DNA of 38,952 nucleotides from an uncultured Pelagibacteraceae bacterium (GTDB lineage: Bacteria > Pseudomonadota > Alphaproteobacteria > Pelagibacterales > Pelagibacteraceae). Both the position numbers and the translations under genes were made by a program. Shown here in pieces: positions 17,848-24,694 of this stretch. Every line of letters begins with the position of its first letter. Position 1 is the stretch's first letter. The notes beneath the pieces are model-generated. The model was not told the DNA's origin and searched no databases. It saw only the letters and a program-made list of their open reading frames with translations. The DNA lies in assembly GCA_902517175.1 (NCBI GenBank), contig CABYBM010000007.1, positions 1 to 38,952 on the forward strand. Direction: 5' to 3'.

Positions 17848-17924
17848 GGGCCTGTAGCTCAGTTGGTTAGAGCAGTACACTCATAATGTATTGGTCCCAG
17901 GTTCGAGTCCTGGCGGGCCCACCA
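17848..17924 (+). tRNA. tRNA with CAU anticodon (elongator Met or lysidine-modified Ile2)
   Basis: A canonical 77-nt tRNA with encoded CCA. The acceptor stem GGGCCTG pairs with CGGGCCC (one T-G pair), the D loop contains GTTGGTTA, the anticodon loop is CTCATAA (CAT at 17882-17884) and the T loop is TTCGAGT. It is not the initiator: the 1-72 pair is G-C and the anticodon stem lacks three G-C pairs. The anticodon stem opens with a G-T pair and the variable loop is TGGTC, which recalls bacterial tRNA-Ile2 (ileX) more than elongator tRNA-Met. Identity cannot be settled by eye. Confidence 0.92.
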
Positions 17925-17992
17925 AATCTAGTAATATTAACGTTTAGAAATAATAAATTTTTGTAAATTTTAACAAAAAACTTAGACTAAAG

Positions 17993-18484
17993 TCATTTTT
18001 TGGGTTTTTTTACTCCTGCCAATTTTTGTAGTAAATATACTTCTTTTTCAGATAAAGTTTCTTTTTTATTTTGTAAATCTTCAGCAATCTTATGTTTAAG
18101 GGTTATCGAAGATAAAAGACTAACTGTAGATGCAATTACAGTTAATATAATAAAATAAATGTATGAAGGTATAAAGATAAGCATTGCTATTGTGATTACA
18201 GTCCAACCAAAAAATATGCCTTTTTGAACTGTTCTTTGGCTGTTTAAATCTTTAATTTTTGTAAACTGAAAAAACAAAAACATAGAGAGTGCCATTACAC
18301 CTGAGATCGCAAACCATAATGTAATAGTAATATCTGAAGAGCTACCACCTACAAAAGTATCATCCATAGCTTTTTGGACAAAATAAACTTTAAAGCCTTT
18401 ATAGGCGAAATATGAAACAAAAATTATTGATGTTACTGAAGATATAATAAAAGATAACTTTGATGGTACATTCATTTTTTTCAT
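17993..18484 (-). CDS. Four-helix inner-membrane protein of unknown function
   Basis: I do not recognise this 163-aa protein. It has four likely TM helices (about 9-29, 50-73, 88-106 and 107-127), with a short loop containing TFVGGSSSD between the first two. A charged cytosolic tail follows (HKIAEDLQNKKETLSEKEVYLLQKLAGVKKPKK). It is the last gene of a minus-strand run after mlaA and mlaC, 32 nt downstream of mlaC, so it is probably cotranscribed with them. A link to envelope lipid homeostasis is a guess from position only. Confidence 0.6.
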   Translation of the reverse strand: MKKMNVPSKLSFIISSVTSIIFVSYFAYKGFKVYFVQKAMDDTFVGGSSSDITITLWFAISGVMALSMFLFFQFTKIKDLNSQRTVQKGIFFGWTVITIAMLIFIPSYIYFIILTVIASTVSLLSSITLKHKIAEDLQNKKETLSEKEVYLLQKLAGVKKPKK

Positions 18485-18516
18485 AAGTTTGTGAAATTTA
18501 AAATACTAATTAAAAA

Positions 18517-19101
18517 TTATTTAGAAGAAAAATCAGATAAATTTTTTAAAAGAGCTTCAATGCTACCATCATTTGAATTAATAATTGATGAAAACTCTTC
18601 TTTCTGAGTTCTTGCTAGGCTTAAACCTTCTATAATTAAATCTCTAATTAACAAATTTTCAGGATTTTTCGTATACACTCTCCAGTCAATTTTTACTTCA
18701 GGACGGCTATCTGTAGCAACAAGAGTGCTTGAAACTATAGTGTAATTTTCATTAAGTTTTTTTTTTGAGCTAACTTCTATTTCAGGATTAGAATATTCAG
18801 CAAGTCTGCTTGAAAAACTTTTTAAAAAGTATTCCTCAAAAACATTTATATAACTTGTTAATTGGTTTTTGCTTAAACCTTTTCGGTGAGTACCCAGTGA
18901 GTAAAGACCTATTCCTTTTATATCTACTGTTTCTTTGGCAATTTCTTTTAATTTTTCAACTCTTTGCTCCTTGGTAAAACTGCCACTTAATGTTTCAGCA
19001 GCTCTATTGACAGTAGATTGAATAAACACGTCTGCTTCTAAAGAATAAACATTAGAAGTGTTCAAACTGAAGAGTAATAAAATTAAGAGTAATTTTTTCA
19101 T
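18517..19101 (-). CDS. mlaC: MlaC/Ttg2D-family periplasmic phospholipid-binding protein
   Basis: A 194-aa protein with an N-terminal signal peptide (about 1-20, MKKLLLILLLFSLNTSNVYS). It matches the MlaC family, periplasmic carriers that move phospholipid between the outer-membrane MlaA complex and the inner-membrane MlaFEDB transporter. Family-like segments are IKEIAKETVDIKGIGLYSLG-type spacing, LTSYINVFEEYFLKSFSSRLAEY, TLVATDSRPEVKIDWRVY and IRDLIIEGLSLARTQKEEFSSII, which together fit the barrel-like lipid pocket. It lies 23 nt downstream of mlaA, an arrangement that supports both assignments. The transporter genes mlaFEDB are not in this window. Confidence 0.9.
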   Translation of the reverse strand: MKKLLLILLLFSLNTSNVYSLEADVFIQSTVNRAAETLSGSFTKEQRVEKLKEIAKETVDIKGIGLYSLGTHRKGLSKNQLTSYINVFEEYFLKSFSSRLAEYSNPEIEVSSKKKLNENYTIVSSTLVATDSRPEVKIDWRVYTKNPENLLIRDLIIEGLSLARTQKEEFSSIINSNDGSIEALLKNLSDFSSK

Positions 19102-19124
19102 AAATAATTGAACTTATTTCTGAA

Positions 19125-19931
19125 CTACTGACTATCTATTTCTTCCCAGTCCTCTTCATTTTTATATATAACTTCAATATTTCCTCTAGTTTGATTGTCA
19201 ATTTTATTTTCTCTATCTTGCAAATATAAACTTTTCACTGAAGCATAAAAATCTAAAGAGTTTTTTTGAAGATTATCGATTGAATCAATATTATTTGCTC
19301 TAAACTCAATACCACTTAGAGCTTTAGACGTTAAGTAAAGACCTTCACTTAAAAACTCGTTATTTCCATGTGTTGAAGCATTGTACCAAGGATCTCCTCC
19401 CAATACATTAACAAAAGATCCAGCAGTGTCCCTAACAGTTGAAGGGCCTAAAACCGGAAGGACTACGTAACAACCTGGACCTACACCCCAGGCTCCTAAA
19501 GTTTGACCATAATCCTCTCTGACATATTTTGGAAAACCCATTTTGTTGGCTACGTCAACAATACCCAATATTCCAATTGTTGTATTAACAATTAATCTTC
19601 CAGTATTAATCACTGCAGTTTTTACATCTCCCTGTAAAACGTTGTTAGGGATTGTTATCAAAGTTGACAAGTTTTTTACTGCATTACTTGTACCTTTTTG
19701 TATTGGGTCTGGCAGTTTTCTATAACCTTTTGCAATTGGCTTTATAACAGTTTTGTCCAGACCTTGATTGAAAGAAAAAGTAGCTCTGTTAAGTTTTTCA
19801 AAACAGTCTTTTATTTTTTTAGGCTTTTCGTTTTCTGATAATATCAATTTACCATCTGACGCTGCAATCGCGTTAAATGATATTAATAAAAATGAAATTA
19901 AGGTTAATACAAATTTTTTATACATGGACAT
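19125..19931 (-). CDS. mlaA: MlaA/VacJ-family outer-membrane phospholipid-transport protein
   Basis: A 268-aa protein of the MlaA (VacJ) family, which removes misplaced phospholipid from the outer leaflet and passes it to MlaC. Conserved features are LNRATFSFNQGLDK (~48), NNVLQGDVKTAVINTGRLIVNTTIGILG (~97-125, the helical core), the YGQTLGAWGVGPGCYVVLPVLGPST signature (~140-165) and a final segment starting EFRANNIDS. It has a cleavable-looking signal (LLISFNAIAA) but no lipobox cysteine: the first Cys is at about residue 43, where the mature domain begins. Most MlaA proteins are lipoproteins. Two Met codons (19931 and 19925) could start it. It heads the mlaA-mlaC-membrane protein run. Confidence 0.92.
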   Translation of the reverse strand: MSMYKKFVLTLISFLLISFNAIAASDGKLILSENEKPKKIKDCFEKLNRATFSFNQGLDKTVIKPIAKGYRKLPDPIQKGTSNAVKNLSTLITIPNNVLQGDVKTAVINTGRLIVNTTIGILGIVDVANKMGFPKYVREDYGQTLGAWGVGPGCYVVLPVLGPSTVRDTAGSFVNVLGGDPWYNASTHGNNEFLSEGLYLTSKALSGIEFRANNIDSIDNLQKNSLDFYASVKSLYLQDRENKIDNQTRGNIEVIYKNEEDWEEIDSQ

Positions 19932-20018
19932 TATTTTATTATATTACAAAAAATGAATTATTAAATAACATTTAAAGTTAAAAAATGACTATAAAGTGTT
20001 TATAAATAGACAAAATTT

Positions 20019-20759
20019 ATGCCAAAATTAAGTATAGATACAACCTTGAATTATTCACCAAATTTCGATGTAAAAAGAAGAAAATTTAAAGAAATTAAAT
20101 TTCTTATTTATCATTACACAGGTATGAAAAAACAAAAAGATGCCATTTCGCAACTAACTAATATTAAGTCAAAAGTAAGCAGTCATTACTTTATAAAAAA
20201 TAACGGAGAAATTTTAATTTTGGTACCCGATTTATATACTGCCTGGCATGCAGGTGTATCATCATGGAAAAAATATAAATCAATTAATAAGTATTCAGTA
20301 GGGATCGAAATTAGTAATCCGGGACATGATCATTCCTATAAGAGTTTTTCAAAAAAACAAATAAAATCAATTCTAAAATTAAGTGCTTATTTAATTAAAA
20401 AATATAAAATAAAATCAAATTTTATTCTAGGACATTCTGATATTGCTCCAGATAGGAAAAAAGATCCAGGTGAAAAGTTTCCTTGGAAATATTTATCAAA
20501 AAATAAAATTGGTTTTTGGCATAATTTAAATCAAAAAAAACTTTTTAAAAAAAGAAATCAACTAGTCAATCCGATAGAAAAAAATAAATTTATTAAAAAT
20601 CTAAATAAAATAGGTTATTCAAAAAATATGTATTTTAATAAAAGTAAATATTCAAAAATATTGACAACGGCATTTCAGAGAAGATTTAGACAAGAACTTG
20701 TAAATGGTGTTATTGACCAAGAATGTTTAATTATAAGCAAAAACCTAATAAAAAGCTGA
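20019..20759 (+). CDS. AmiD-like N-acetylmuramoyl-L-alanine amidase with C-terminal peptidoglycan-binding domain
   Basis: Zinc amidase of the Amidase_2 family, which cuts the bond between N-acetylmuramic acid and L-Ala of the stem peptide. The zinc ligands are visible: His32 (LIYHYTG), His139 (LGHSDIAPDRKKDPG) and Asp149. SSHYFIKNNGEI and WHAGVSSW are typical of the fold. A C-terminal segment (~190-246, with TAFQRRFRQELVNGVIDQEC) resembles the PG-binding domain of AmiD. No signal peptide or lipobox is seen, unlike E. coli AmiD, so it may work in the cytosol on recycled muropeptides as AmpD does. It is divergent from mlaA and lies 43 nt upstream of rnpB. Confidence 0.88.
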   Translation: MPKLSIDTTLNYSPNFDVKRRKFKEIKFLIYHYTGMKKQKDAISQLTNIKSKVSSHYFIKNNGEILILVPDLYTAWHAGVSSWKKYKSINKYSVGIEISNPGHDHSYKSFSKKQIKSILKLSAYLIKKYKIKSNFILGHSDIAPDRKKDPGEKFPWKYLSKNKIGFWHNLNQKKLFKKRNQLVNPIEKNKFIKNLNKIGYSKNMYFNKSKYSKILTTAFQRRFRQELVNGVIDQECLIISKNLIKS

Positions 20760-20767
20760 TATAAATT

Positions 20768-20796
20768 TTCTTGATATTTTAAAGTTTAGCTATAAA
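20768..20796 (+). promoter_or_regulatory. rnpB: Probable rnpB promoter
   Basis: A TATAAA -10 element at 20791-20796 lies about 7 nt before the 5' end predicted from the P1 helix of RNase P RNA. The -35 region is poor (TTCTTG at 17-nt spacing, or TTGATA at 14 nt). The agreement between the -10 and the mature 5' end is the main support. Confidence 0.45.
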
Positions 20797-20802
20797 TTCA
20801 AT

Positions 20803-21160
20803 GAGCCAGATAAACGACTTGTCGCTTTAACTTGTTAAAGAGGAAAGTCCGGGCTCTACAAGGAAACAGTGCCAGATAATACCTGGCGGGGGCAACCCTA
20901 GGGACAGTGCCACAGAAAATAAACCGCCATAACATGGCAAGGGTGAAAAGGTGTGGTAAGAGCACACCGGTTCTATTGGTAACAATGAACGCTGGAAAAC
21001 CCCACTGGGAGCAAGACTAAGTAGAGATGACATTGTTGTAAAACTAAAAGCCTTCCTTGGCTAGTCATCAGGGTTAGTTGCTTGAGCTTAAGAGCGATCT
21101 TAAGCCTAGACAAATGACAAGTTTAAATGACAGAACCCGGCTTATAGTTTATCTGGCAAA
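20803..21160 (+). ncRNA. rnpB: RNase P RNA, bacterial type A
   Basis: Catalytic RNA that matures tRNA 5' ends together with the RnpA protein. The universally conserved blocks are present: GAGGAAAGTCCGGGCT near 20839 and ACAGAACCCGGCTTATAG near 21130, which together form the P4 core. The ends form an 11-bp P1 helix: GCCAGATAAAC (20805-20815) pairs exactly with GTTTATCTGGC (21147-21157), which fixes the boundaries within a few bases. A short T run follows at 21163-21167. The ORF on the opposite strand (20827-21033) is a shadow of this RNA. Confidence 0.96.
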
Positions 21161-21341
21161 CTTTTTAATTCTCATACCAAAACAAAAAATTAATTTTTCT
21201 TTTTATGGCCTATAAATGAGTCATAAATGCTCGTATTGTAAGTCATCAAATTACAAAACTAAAAATAAATTAATTTTGATTTTTAATTAATATTTGAAAT
21301 AAACTCCTAAAATATAGCAAATAATAGGTAAGATTCTCAGT
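21161..21341. other. AT-rich intergenic stretch between rnpB and the mra promoter
   Basis: About 180 nt with no recognised gene apart from a tiny possible ORF at 21216-21290, listed separately. It has runs of A and T and no clear GC-rich terminator hairpin. It separates the rnpB transcript from the promoter of the division cluster. Confidence 0.6.
21216..21290 (+). CDS. Possible 24-aa small protein with a CxxC motif
   Basis: ATG at 21216 opens a 24-codon ORF whose product starts MSHKCSYCKSSNYKTK and ends at TAA 21288. The CxxC near the N-terminus resembles the first half of a zinc ribbon, but there is no second knuckle. A four-residue ORF (ATG 21205) ends in an ATGA overlap with it. It could be a leader peptide, a gene remnant or chance. 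There is no Shine-Dalgarno support. Confidence 0.2.
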   Translation: MSHKCSYCKSSNYKTKNKLILIFN

Positions 21342-21370
21342 TTGACAGAGATAGTAAATACCCATATATT
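21342..21370 (+). promoter_or_regulatory. Sigma-70 promoter of the dcw cluster (Pmra)
   Basis: TTGACA (21342-21347) is a perfect -35 element, followed after exactly 17 nt by TATATT (21365-21370), one base from the -10 consensus. The predicted start is near 21377, about 35 nt upstream of the mraZ ATG. It is the best promoter match in the window and the only evident one for the 17-kb cluster of tightly packed genes downstream. Its -10 element is embedded in the MraZ boxes. Confidence 0.78.
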
Positions 21371-21385
21371 CCCATATATTCCCAA
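21361..21385. promoter_or_regulatory. MraZ operator: three 10-bp-phased CCCA repeats
   Basis: CCCAT at 21361, CCCAT at 21371 and CCCAA at 21381 are spaced 10 nt apart, with ATATT as each 5-nt spacer. On the minus strand they read TTGGG and ATGGG, matching the TGGGN direct repeats with 5-nt spacers known as MraZ boxes in enterobacteria. The first two boxes flank and overlap the -10 element and the third covers the predicted start region, so MraZ binding should repress its own operon. Confidence 0.75.
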
Positions 21386-21412
21386 TTATGGAATTTAAAT
21401 ATTATAAAATTT

Positions 21413-21880
21413 ATGTTTTTAAGTACTTACGAGAACAAATTAGACAAAAAAGGAAGAGTATCAGTGCCAGCTAGCTTTAGATCTCATCTTTCTAATTTAG
21501 GATACAATGGTGTTATTTGTTACCCTTCGTTTAATAATTCGTCTATTGAAGCATGCTCACAAGACAGAATAGAAAAAATATCCTCAGCAATAGATTCTTT
21601 AAATCCTTTTGAAGAAAAAAGAGATTTTTTTGCAACCTCAATTTTAGCAGAAAGTACTAATTTACAATTTGATAGTGAGGGAAGAATTTCAATTTCATTA
21701 AAATTATTAAGACATGCTAAAATTAAAAATAGCATGTTGTTTGTTGGTCAAGGTCAAACGTTCCAAATATGGGAGCCAACATCGTTTGAGAAATTTAAGG
21801 TAAATGCTAGAAAAAAAGCAAATTTAAATCGAGCGAACCTTAAATGGGAAAAACATTTAAACAACAACGAGGGGAACTAA
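21413..21880 (+). CDS. mraZ: Transcriptional regulator MraZ
   Basis: A 155-aa DNA-binding protein with two AbrB-like halves, each marked by a DxxGR motif: LDKKGRVSVPASFR (~10-23) and FDSEGRISISLKLL (~83-96). In the family it forms a ring that contacts successive TGGGN repeats through the DNA backbone at 10-bp steps and controls the dcw operon. Repeats of that kind lie 28-52 nt upstream of this start. As in most bacteria it is the first gene of the cluster, but the next gene is ftsZ instead of rsmH. The stop lies one base before the ftsZ ATG, and the ftsZ ribosome-binding site is inside its last codons. Confidence 0.95.
   Translation: MFLSTYENKLDKKGRVSVPASFRSHLSNLGYNGVICYPSFNNSSIEACSQDRIEKISSAIDSLNPFEEKRDFFATSILAESTNLQFDSEGRISISLKLLRHAKIKNSMLFVGQGQTFQIWEPTSFEKFKVNARKKANLNRANLKWEKHLNNNEGN
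21869..21874 (+). promoter_or_regulatory. ftsZ: Strong ribosome-binding site of ftsZ
   Basis: GAGGGG sits 7 nt before the ftsZ ATG, inside the last codons of mraZ. Many genes in this window lack a visible Shine-Dalgarno sequence and rely on overlap or coupling, so this strong site suggests high independent initiation on ftsZ. Confidence 0.65.
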
Positions 21881-21881
21881 G

Positions 21882-23363
21882 ATGACAATTAACTTTAAAG
21901 CACCAGAGATAAAAGAGTTGCAGCCACGACTATTAGTTTTAGGGGTTGGTGGAGCAGGTGGAAATGCAATTAATGAAATGATCGAAAATAACATGCAAGG
22001 AGTTGAGTTTATTGCAGTTAACACCGACGCTCAAGACTTGAAACTTAGCAAAGCAAAATCAAGAATTCAAATAGGATTAAATTTAACCAAAGGTTTAGGC
22101 GCAGGTGCAAAACTTGATATTGGACAAGCTGCTGCTGACGAGTCTTTAAATGAAATTGTAAACACTCTCCAAGGTGCAAATATGGTTTTTATCGCTGCTG
22201 GTATGGGTGGTGGAACAGGCACTGGTGCTGCTCATGTCATTGCAAGAGCGGCCAAAGAATTAAATATTTTAACAGTAGGTGTTGTGACTCTCCCTTTTTT
22301 GTATGAAGGTCCTTCTAGAATGAGAAGAGCACAACATGGTTTAGAAGAATTACGAAAACACGTTGATACGATTATTGTTATTCCTAATCAAAACCTTTTT
22401 AAAATAGCTAACGAACAAACAACATTTGAAGAGTCTTTTAATCTTTCAAATAACGTTTTAATGCATGGAGTTCAAAGTGTTACAGATTTGATGGTAAGGC
22501 CTGGTATAATCAATTTAGATTTTGCTGATGTTGAAACTGTTATGGCTTCAATGGGTAAAGCCATGATGGGGACAGGAGAAGCTGAAGGTGAAGGTCGTGC
22601 AATGCAAGCTACAGAAATGGCAATTAATAATCCTTTAATAGATGATTACACCTTAAAAGGTGCCAGAGGTTTATTAGTCAACATAACAGGTGGTAAAGAT
22701 CTAAAACTTTTTGAAGTTGACGAAGTAGTAAATAAAATTAGATCCGAGGTTGATACTGAGGCAGAGGTTATAATTGGAGCAATAACAGACGGAGAGCTTG
22801 AAGGTAAAATTAGGGTTTCAATTGTTGCAACTTCACTTGATGGTCAACAACCAGAGTCAAAATCAGTTGTAAATATGGTTCATAGAATTCATAATCGAAA
22901 TCCTGGTTATTCAGATTTTTCTAATATTGGATCATCTGCATCTTTTAATTTTTCAAACACAACATCTTCAAGTCCAATTACTCACGGGGCTAATGCTTTA
23001 AAGCTGGAAAATGAAATAGTTCAGGACCAACTAAGTGATACGGCTCATACAAATGTTACAAATGAAGAGGTTTTACAAAGCTCAAATACTGAGACAGAAA
23101 GTGTTATTGAAGACGCATCGGTAAATGAGATGGAGAAATCTTTTACACAAGAAGCTATTGAGACACAAGATGAAACTAACGCACAAGAAGGTGTTGAAGA
23201 AAATATTTCAAACAATTTAAAAGAATTTGGGGTAGATTCAGACTCTCCTGATTTATTTAGCTCTGAGACAGAAAATTTAAGTCCAGAAGATTTATTGTCC
23301 TCTGAAAGAGAAGAAGAGGATGATCTTGAAATACCAGCATTCTTGAGAAGACAAAAAAATTAA
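21882..23363 (+). CDS. ftsZ: Cell division GTPase FtsZ
   Basis: Tubulin-like GTPase that forms the Z ring. The GTPase domain (~15-325) carries GVGGAGGNAIN, the tubulin signature GGGTGTG (~109-115), the synergy (T7) loop NLDFADVETVM (~210) and alphaproteobacterial stretches such as KHVDTIIVIPNQNLFKIA. After the signature the usual A-A-P-V is A-A-H-V. A long acidic linker (~330-480) ends in the conserved C-terminal peptide EIPAFLRRQ, the docking site for membrane anchors such as FtsA. At 493 aa it is typical for the class. In most proteobacteria ftsZ follows ftsQ-ftsA next to lpxC; here it lies between mraZ and rsmH, and the usual place is empty. Confidence 0.97.
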   Translation: MTINFKAPEIKELQPRLLVLGVGGAGGNAINEMIENNMQGVEFIAVNTDAQDLKLSKAKSRIQIGLNLTKGLGAGAKLDIGQAAADESLNEIVNTLQGANMVFIAAGMGGGTGTGAAHVIARAAKELNILTVGVVTLPFLYEGPSRMRRAQHGLEELRKHVDTIIVIPNQNLFKIANEQTTFEESFNLSNNVLMHGVQSVTDLMVRPGIINLDFADVETVMASMGKAMMGTGEAEGEGRAMQATEMAINNPLIDDYTLKGARGLLVNITGGKDLKLFEVDEVVNKIRSEVDTEAEVIIGAITDGELEGKIRVSIVATSLDGQQPESKSVVNMVHRIHNRNPGYSDFSNIGSSASFNFSNTTSSSPITHGANALKLENEIVQDQLSDTAHTNVTNEEVLQSSNTETESVIEDASVNEMEKSFTQEAIETQDETNAQEGVEENISNNLKEFGVDSDSPDLFSSETENLSPEDLLSSEREEEDDLEIPAFLRRQKN

Positions 23364-23381
23364 TGGTCTTCAAAGAAATAA

Positions 23382-24392
23382 ATGGACGCCGCCATAACAT
23401 CGAAAATGCAAAAGCATTATCCGGTGTTGCTAAAAGAAATTATTAGCATTATTTCCCCTCAATATGGCGGCACATTTATTGACTGCACTTTTGGTCAAGG
23501 TGGGTATACAAAAAAAATATTAGAATTTGATAAAACTAAAGTAATTGCGTTAGACAGAGATCCCAAAAGTGAAAAGGTTGCTTTAATGCTTCAAAAAAAG
23601 TTTGAAGATAGGTTTAGGTTTAAAAATATAAAATTTAGCCACTTAAATAATCTAAAACTAAAAAATGAAGATGTTAGAGGTGTTATATTCGATTTAGGAT
23701 ATTCTTATACTCAAATAAAAGACCCAAGTAAGGGTTTATCTTTTGACTCTGTCGGCAAATTAAATATGCAGCTAGGCTTAAATTCTTTTTCAGCTGAAGC
23801 AGCAATTAACAAATTAGACCAAAAAGAATTAGAAAAAATTTTTAAGTATTTTGGTGATGAGAAGGAAGGTAAATATATAGCTCAAAATATCCTTAAAGAG
23901 AGAATAAAAAAAATTATAGATACACAAGATTTAGTTAAAATTATTGATAATACAAAAAGAAGAAAAAATTTTAGAATTCATAATTCGACTAAATCATTTC
24001 AAGCTTTAAGAATATTTGTTAATAAAGAAATTAGCGAATTGATTTTTGGATTGATTAACGCTGCTAAAATTTTAAAAAAAGATGGGGTTTTAGCAGTGGT
24101 TACCTTCCATTCTTTAGAGGACAAAATTGTTAAATATTTTTTAAAAAGTCTTTCAGAAAATAAAAGTATCTCTAGATATACTCCTTTAACCGAACAAACT
24201 GATACACTTTTTCATTTAACAAAAAAAAAACCAATTACACCAAATGAAGAGGAGTTAAGTGAAAACCCTCCTTCGAGATCTGCGAAACTGAGATTTGCGA
24301 TAAAAAAAACTGATTTTTTTGATTTTGAAACTCATATTGAGGATCAATTTAAAAATTTAATAGATATTGAAAAATTTGGAGACAAATTATGA
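23382..24392 (+). CDS. rsmH: 16S rRNA (cytosine-1402-N4)-methyltransferase RsmH (MraW)
   Basis: SAM-dependent enzyme that methylates N4 of C1402 in 16S rRNA. Family signatures are [10 protein letters not shown] at the N-terminus, [18 protein letters not shown] (SAM-binding loop, ~30-47), [11 protein letters not shown] (~103; the family usually has D-L-G-x-S) and [16 protein letters not shown] (~240). The ATG at 23382 gives 336 aa, but Met9 (23406), directly before the conserved QKHYPVLL, is an equally plausible start since neither has a clear ribosome-binding site. ftsL overlaps its end by 4 nt (ATGA). Confidence 0.95.
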   Translation: MDAAITSKMQKHYPVLLKEIISIISPQYGGTFIDCTFGQGGYTKKILEFDKTKVIALDRDPKSEKVALMLQKKFEDRFRFKNIKFSHLNNLKLKNEDVRGVIFDLGYSYTQIKDPSKGLSFDSVGKLNMQLGLNSFSAEAAINKLDQKELEKIFKYFGDEKEGKYIAQNILKERIKKIIDTQDLVKIIDNTKRRKNFRIHNSTKSFQALRIFVNKEISELIFGLINAAKILKKDGVLAVVTFHSLEDKIVKYFLKSLSENKSISRYTPLTEQTDTLFHLTKKKPITPNEEELSENPPSRSAKLRFAIKKTDFFDFETHIEDQFKNLIDIEKFGDKL

Positions 24393-24694
24393 AAAAAATT
24401 GTCTTAGTATCAGTCATTTTTTCATTAATTTTATTCACCACAATAATAAAAAATACAGCAAAACAAATTGAGGATGAATTATTTACTGTAAACGAAAATT
24501 TAAGAGTATTAGAAACTGAATATGAGAATATTTTGTTAGAGCATGATTATTTGAGCTCTGCTGAAAAACTACTTGAATTTCAATCTTTATATTTTGAGGA
24601 TCAGCTAATTCAAAAGAATATAAAAAATATCAAAATTTATAATATTTCTAAAAATCAAAAAAATATAAAAAATTTAAAAATAACCAAAGAATAA
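24389..24694 (+). CDS. ftsL: Cell division protein FtsL
   Basis: A 101-aa bitopic protein: one TM helix near the N-terminus (about 3-20), then a periplasmic coiled coil ([40 protein letters not shown]). That architecture, the size and the position between rsmH and ftsI identify FtsL, although sequence conservation in the family is low. In the divisome it joins FtsB and FtsQ and activates FtsWI. The Lys-rich end is unusually long on repeats of KNIKN. Both ends are coupled: 4 nt overlap with rsmH and 1 nt with ftsI. Confidence 0.85.
   Translation: MKKIVLVSVIFSLILFTTIIKNTAKQIEDELFTVNENLRVLETEYENILLEHDYLSSAEKLLEFQSLYFEDQLIQKNIKNIKIYNISKNQKNIKNLKITKE

Noticed and set aside
20827-21033. 68-aa minus-strand ORF
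   Set aside because: It lies entirely within rnpB, antisense to it; the conserved RNase P RNA core explains the open frame.
21147-21167. Rho-independent terminator after rnpB
   Set aside because: The only nearby stem is the P1 helix of the RNA itself, and the T run is short; I cannot separate a terminator from the RNA structure.
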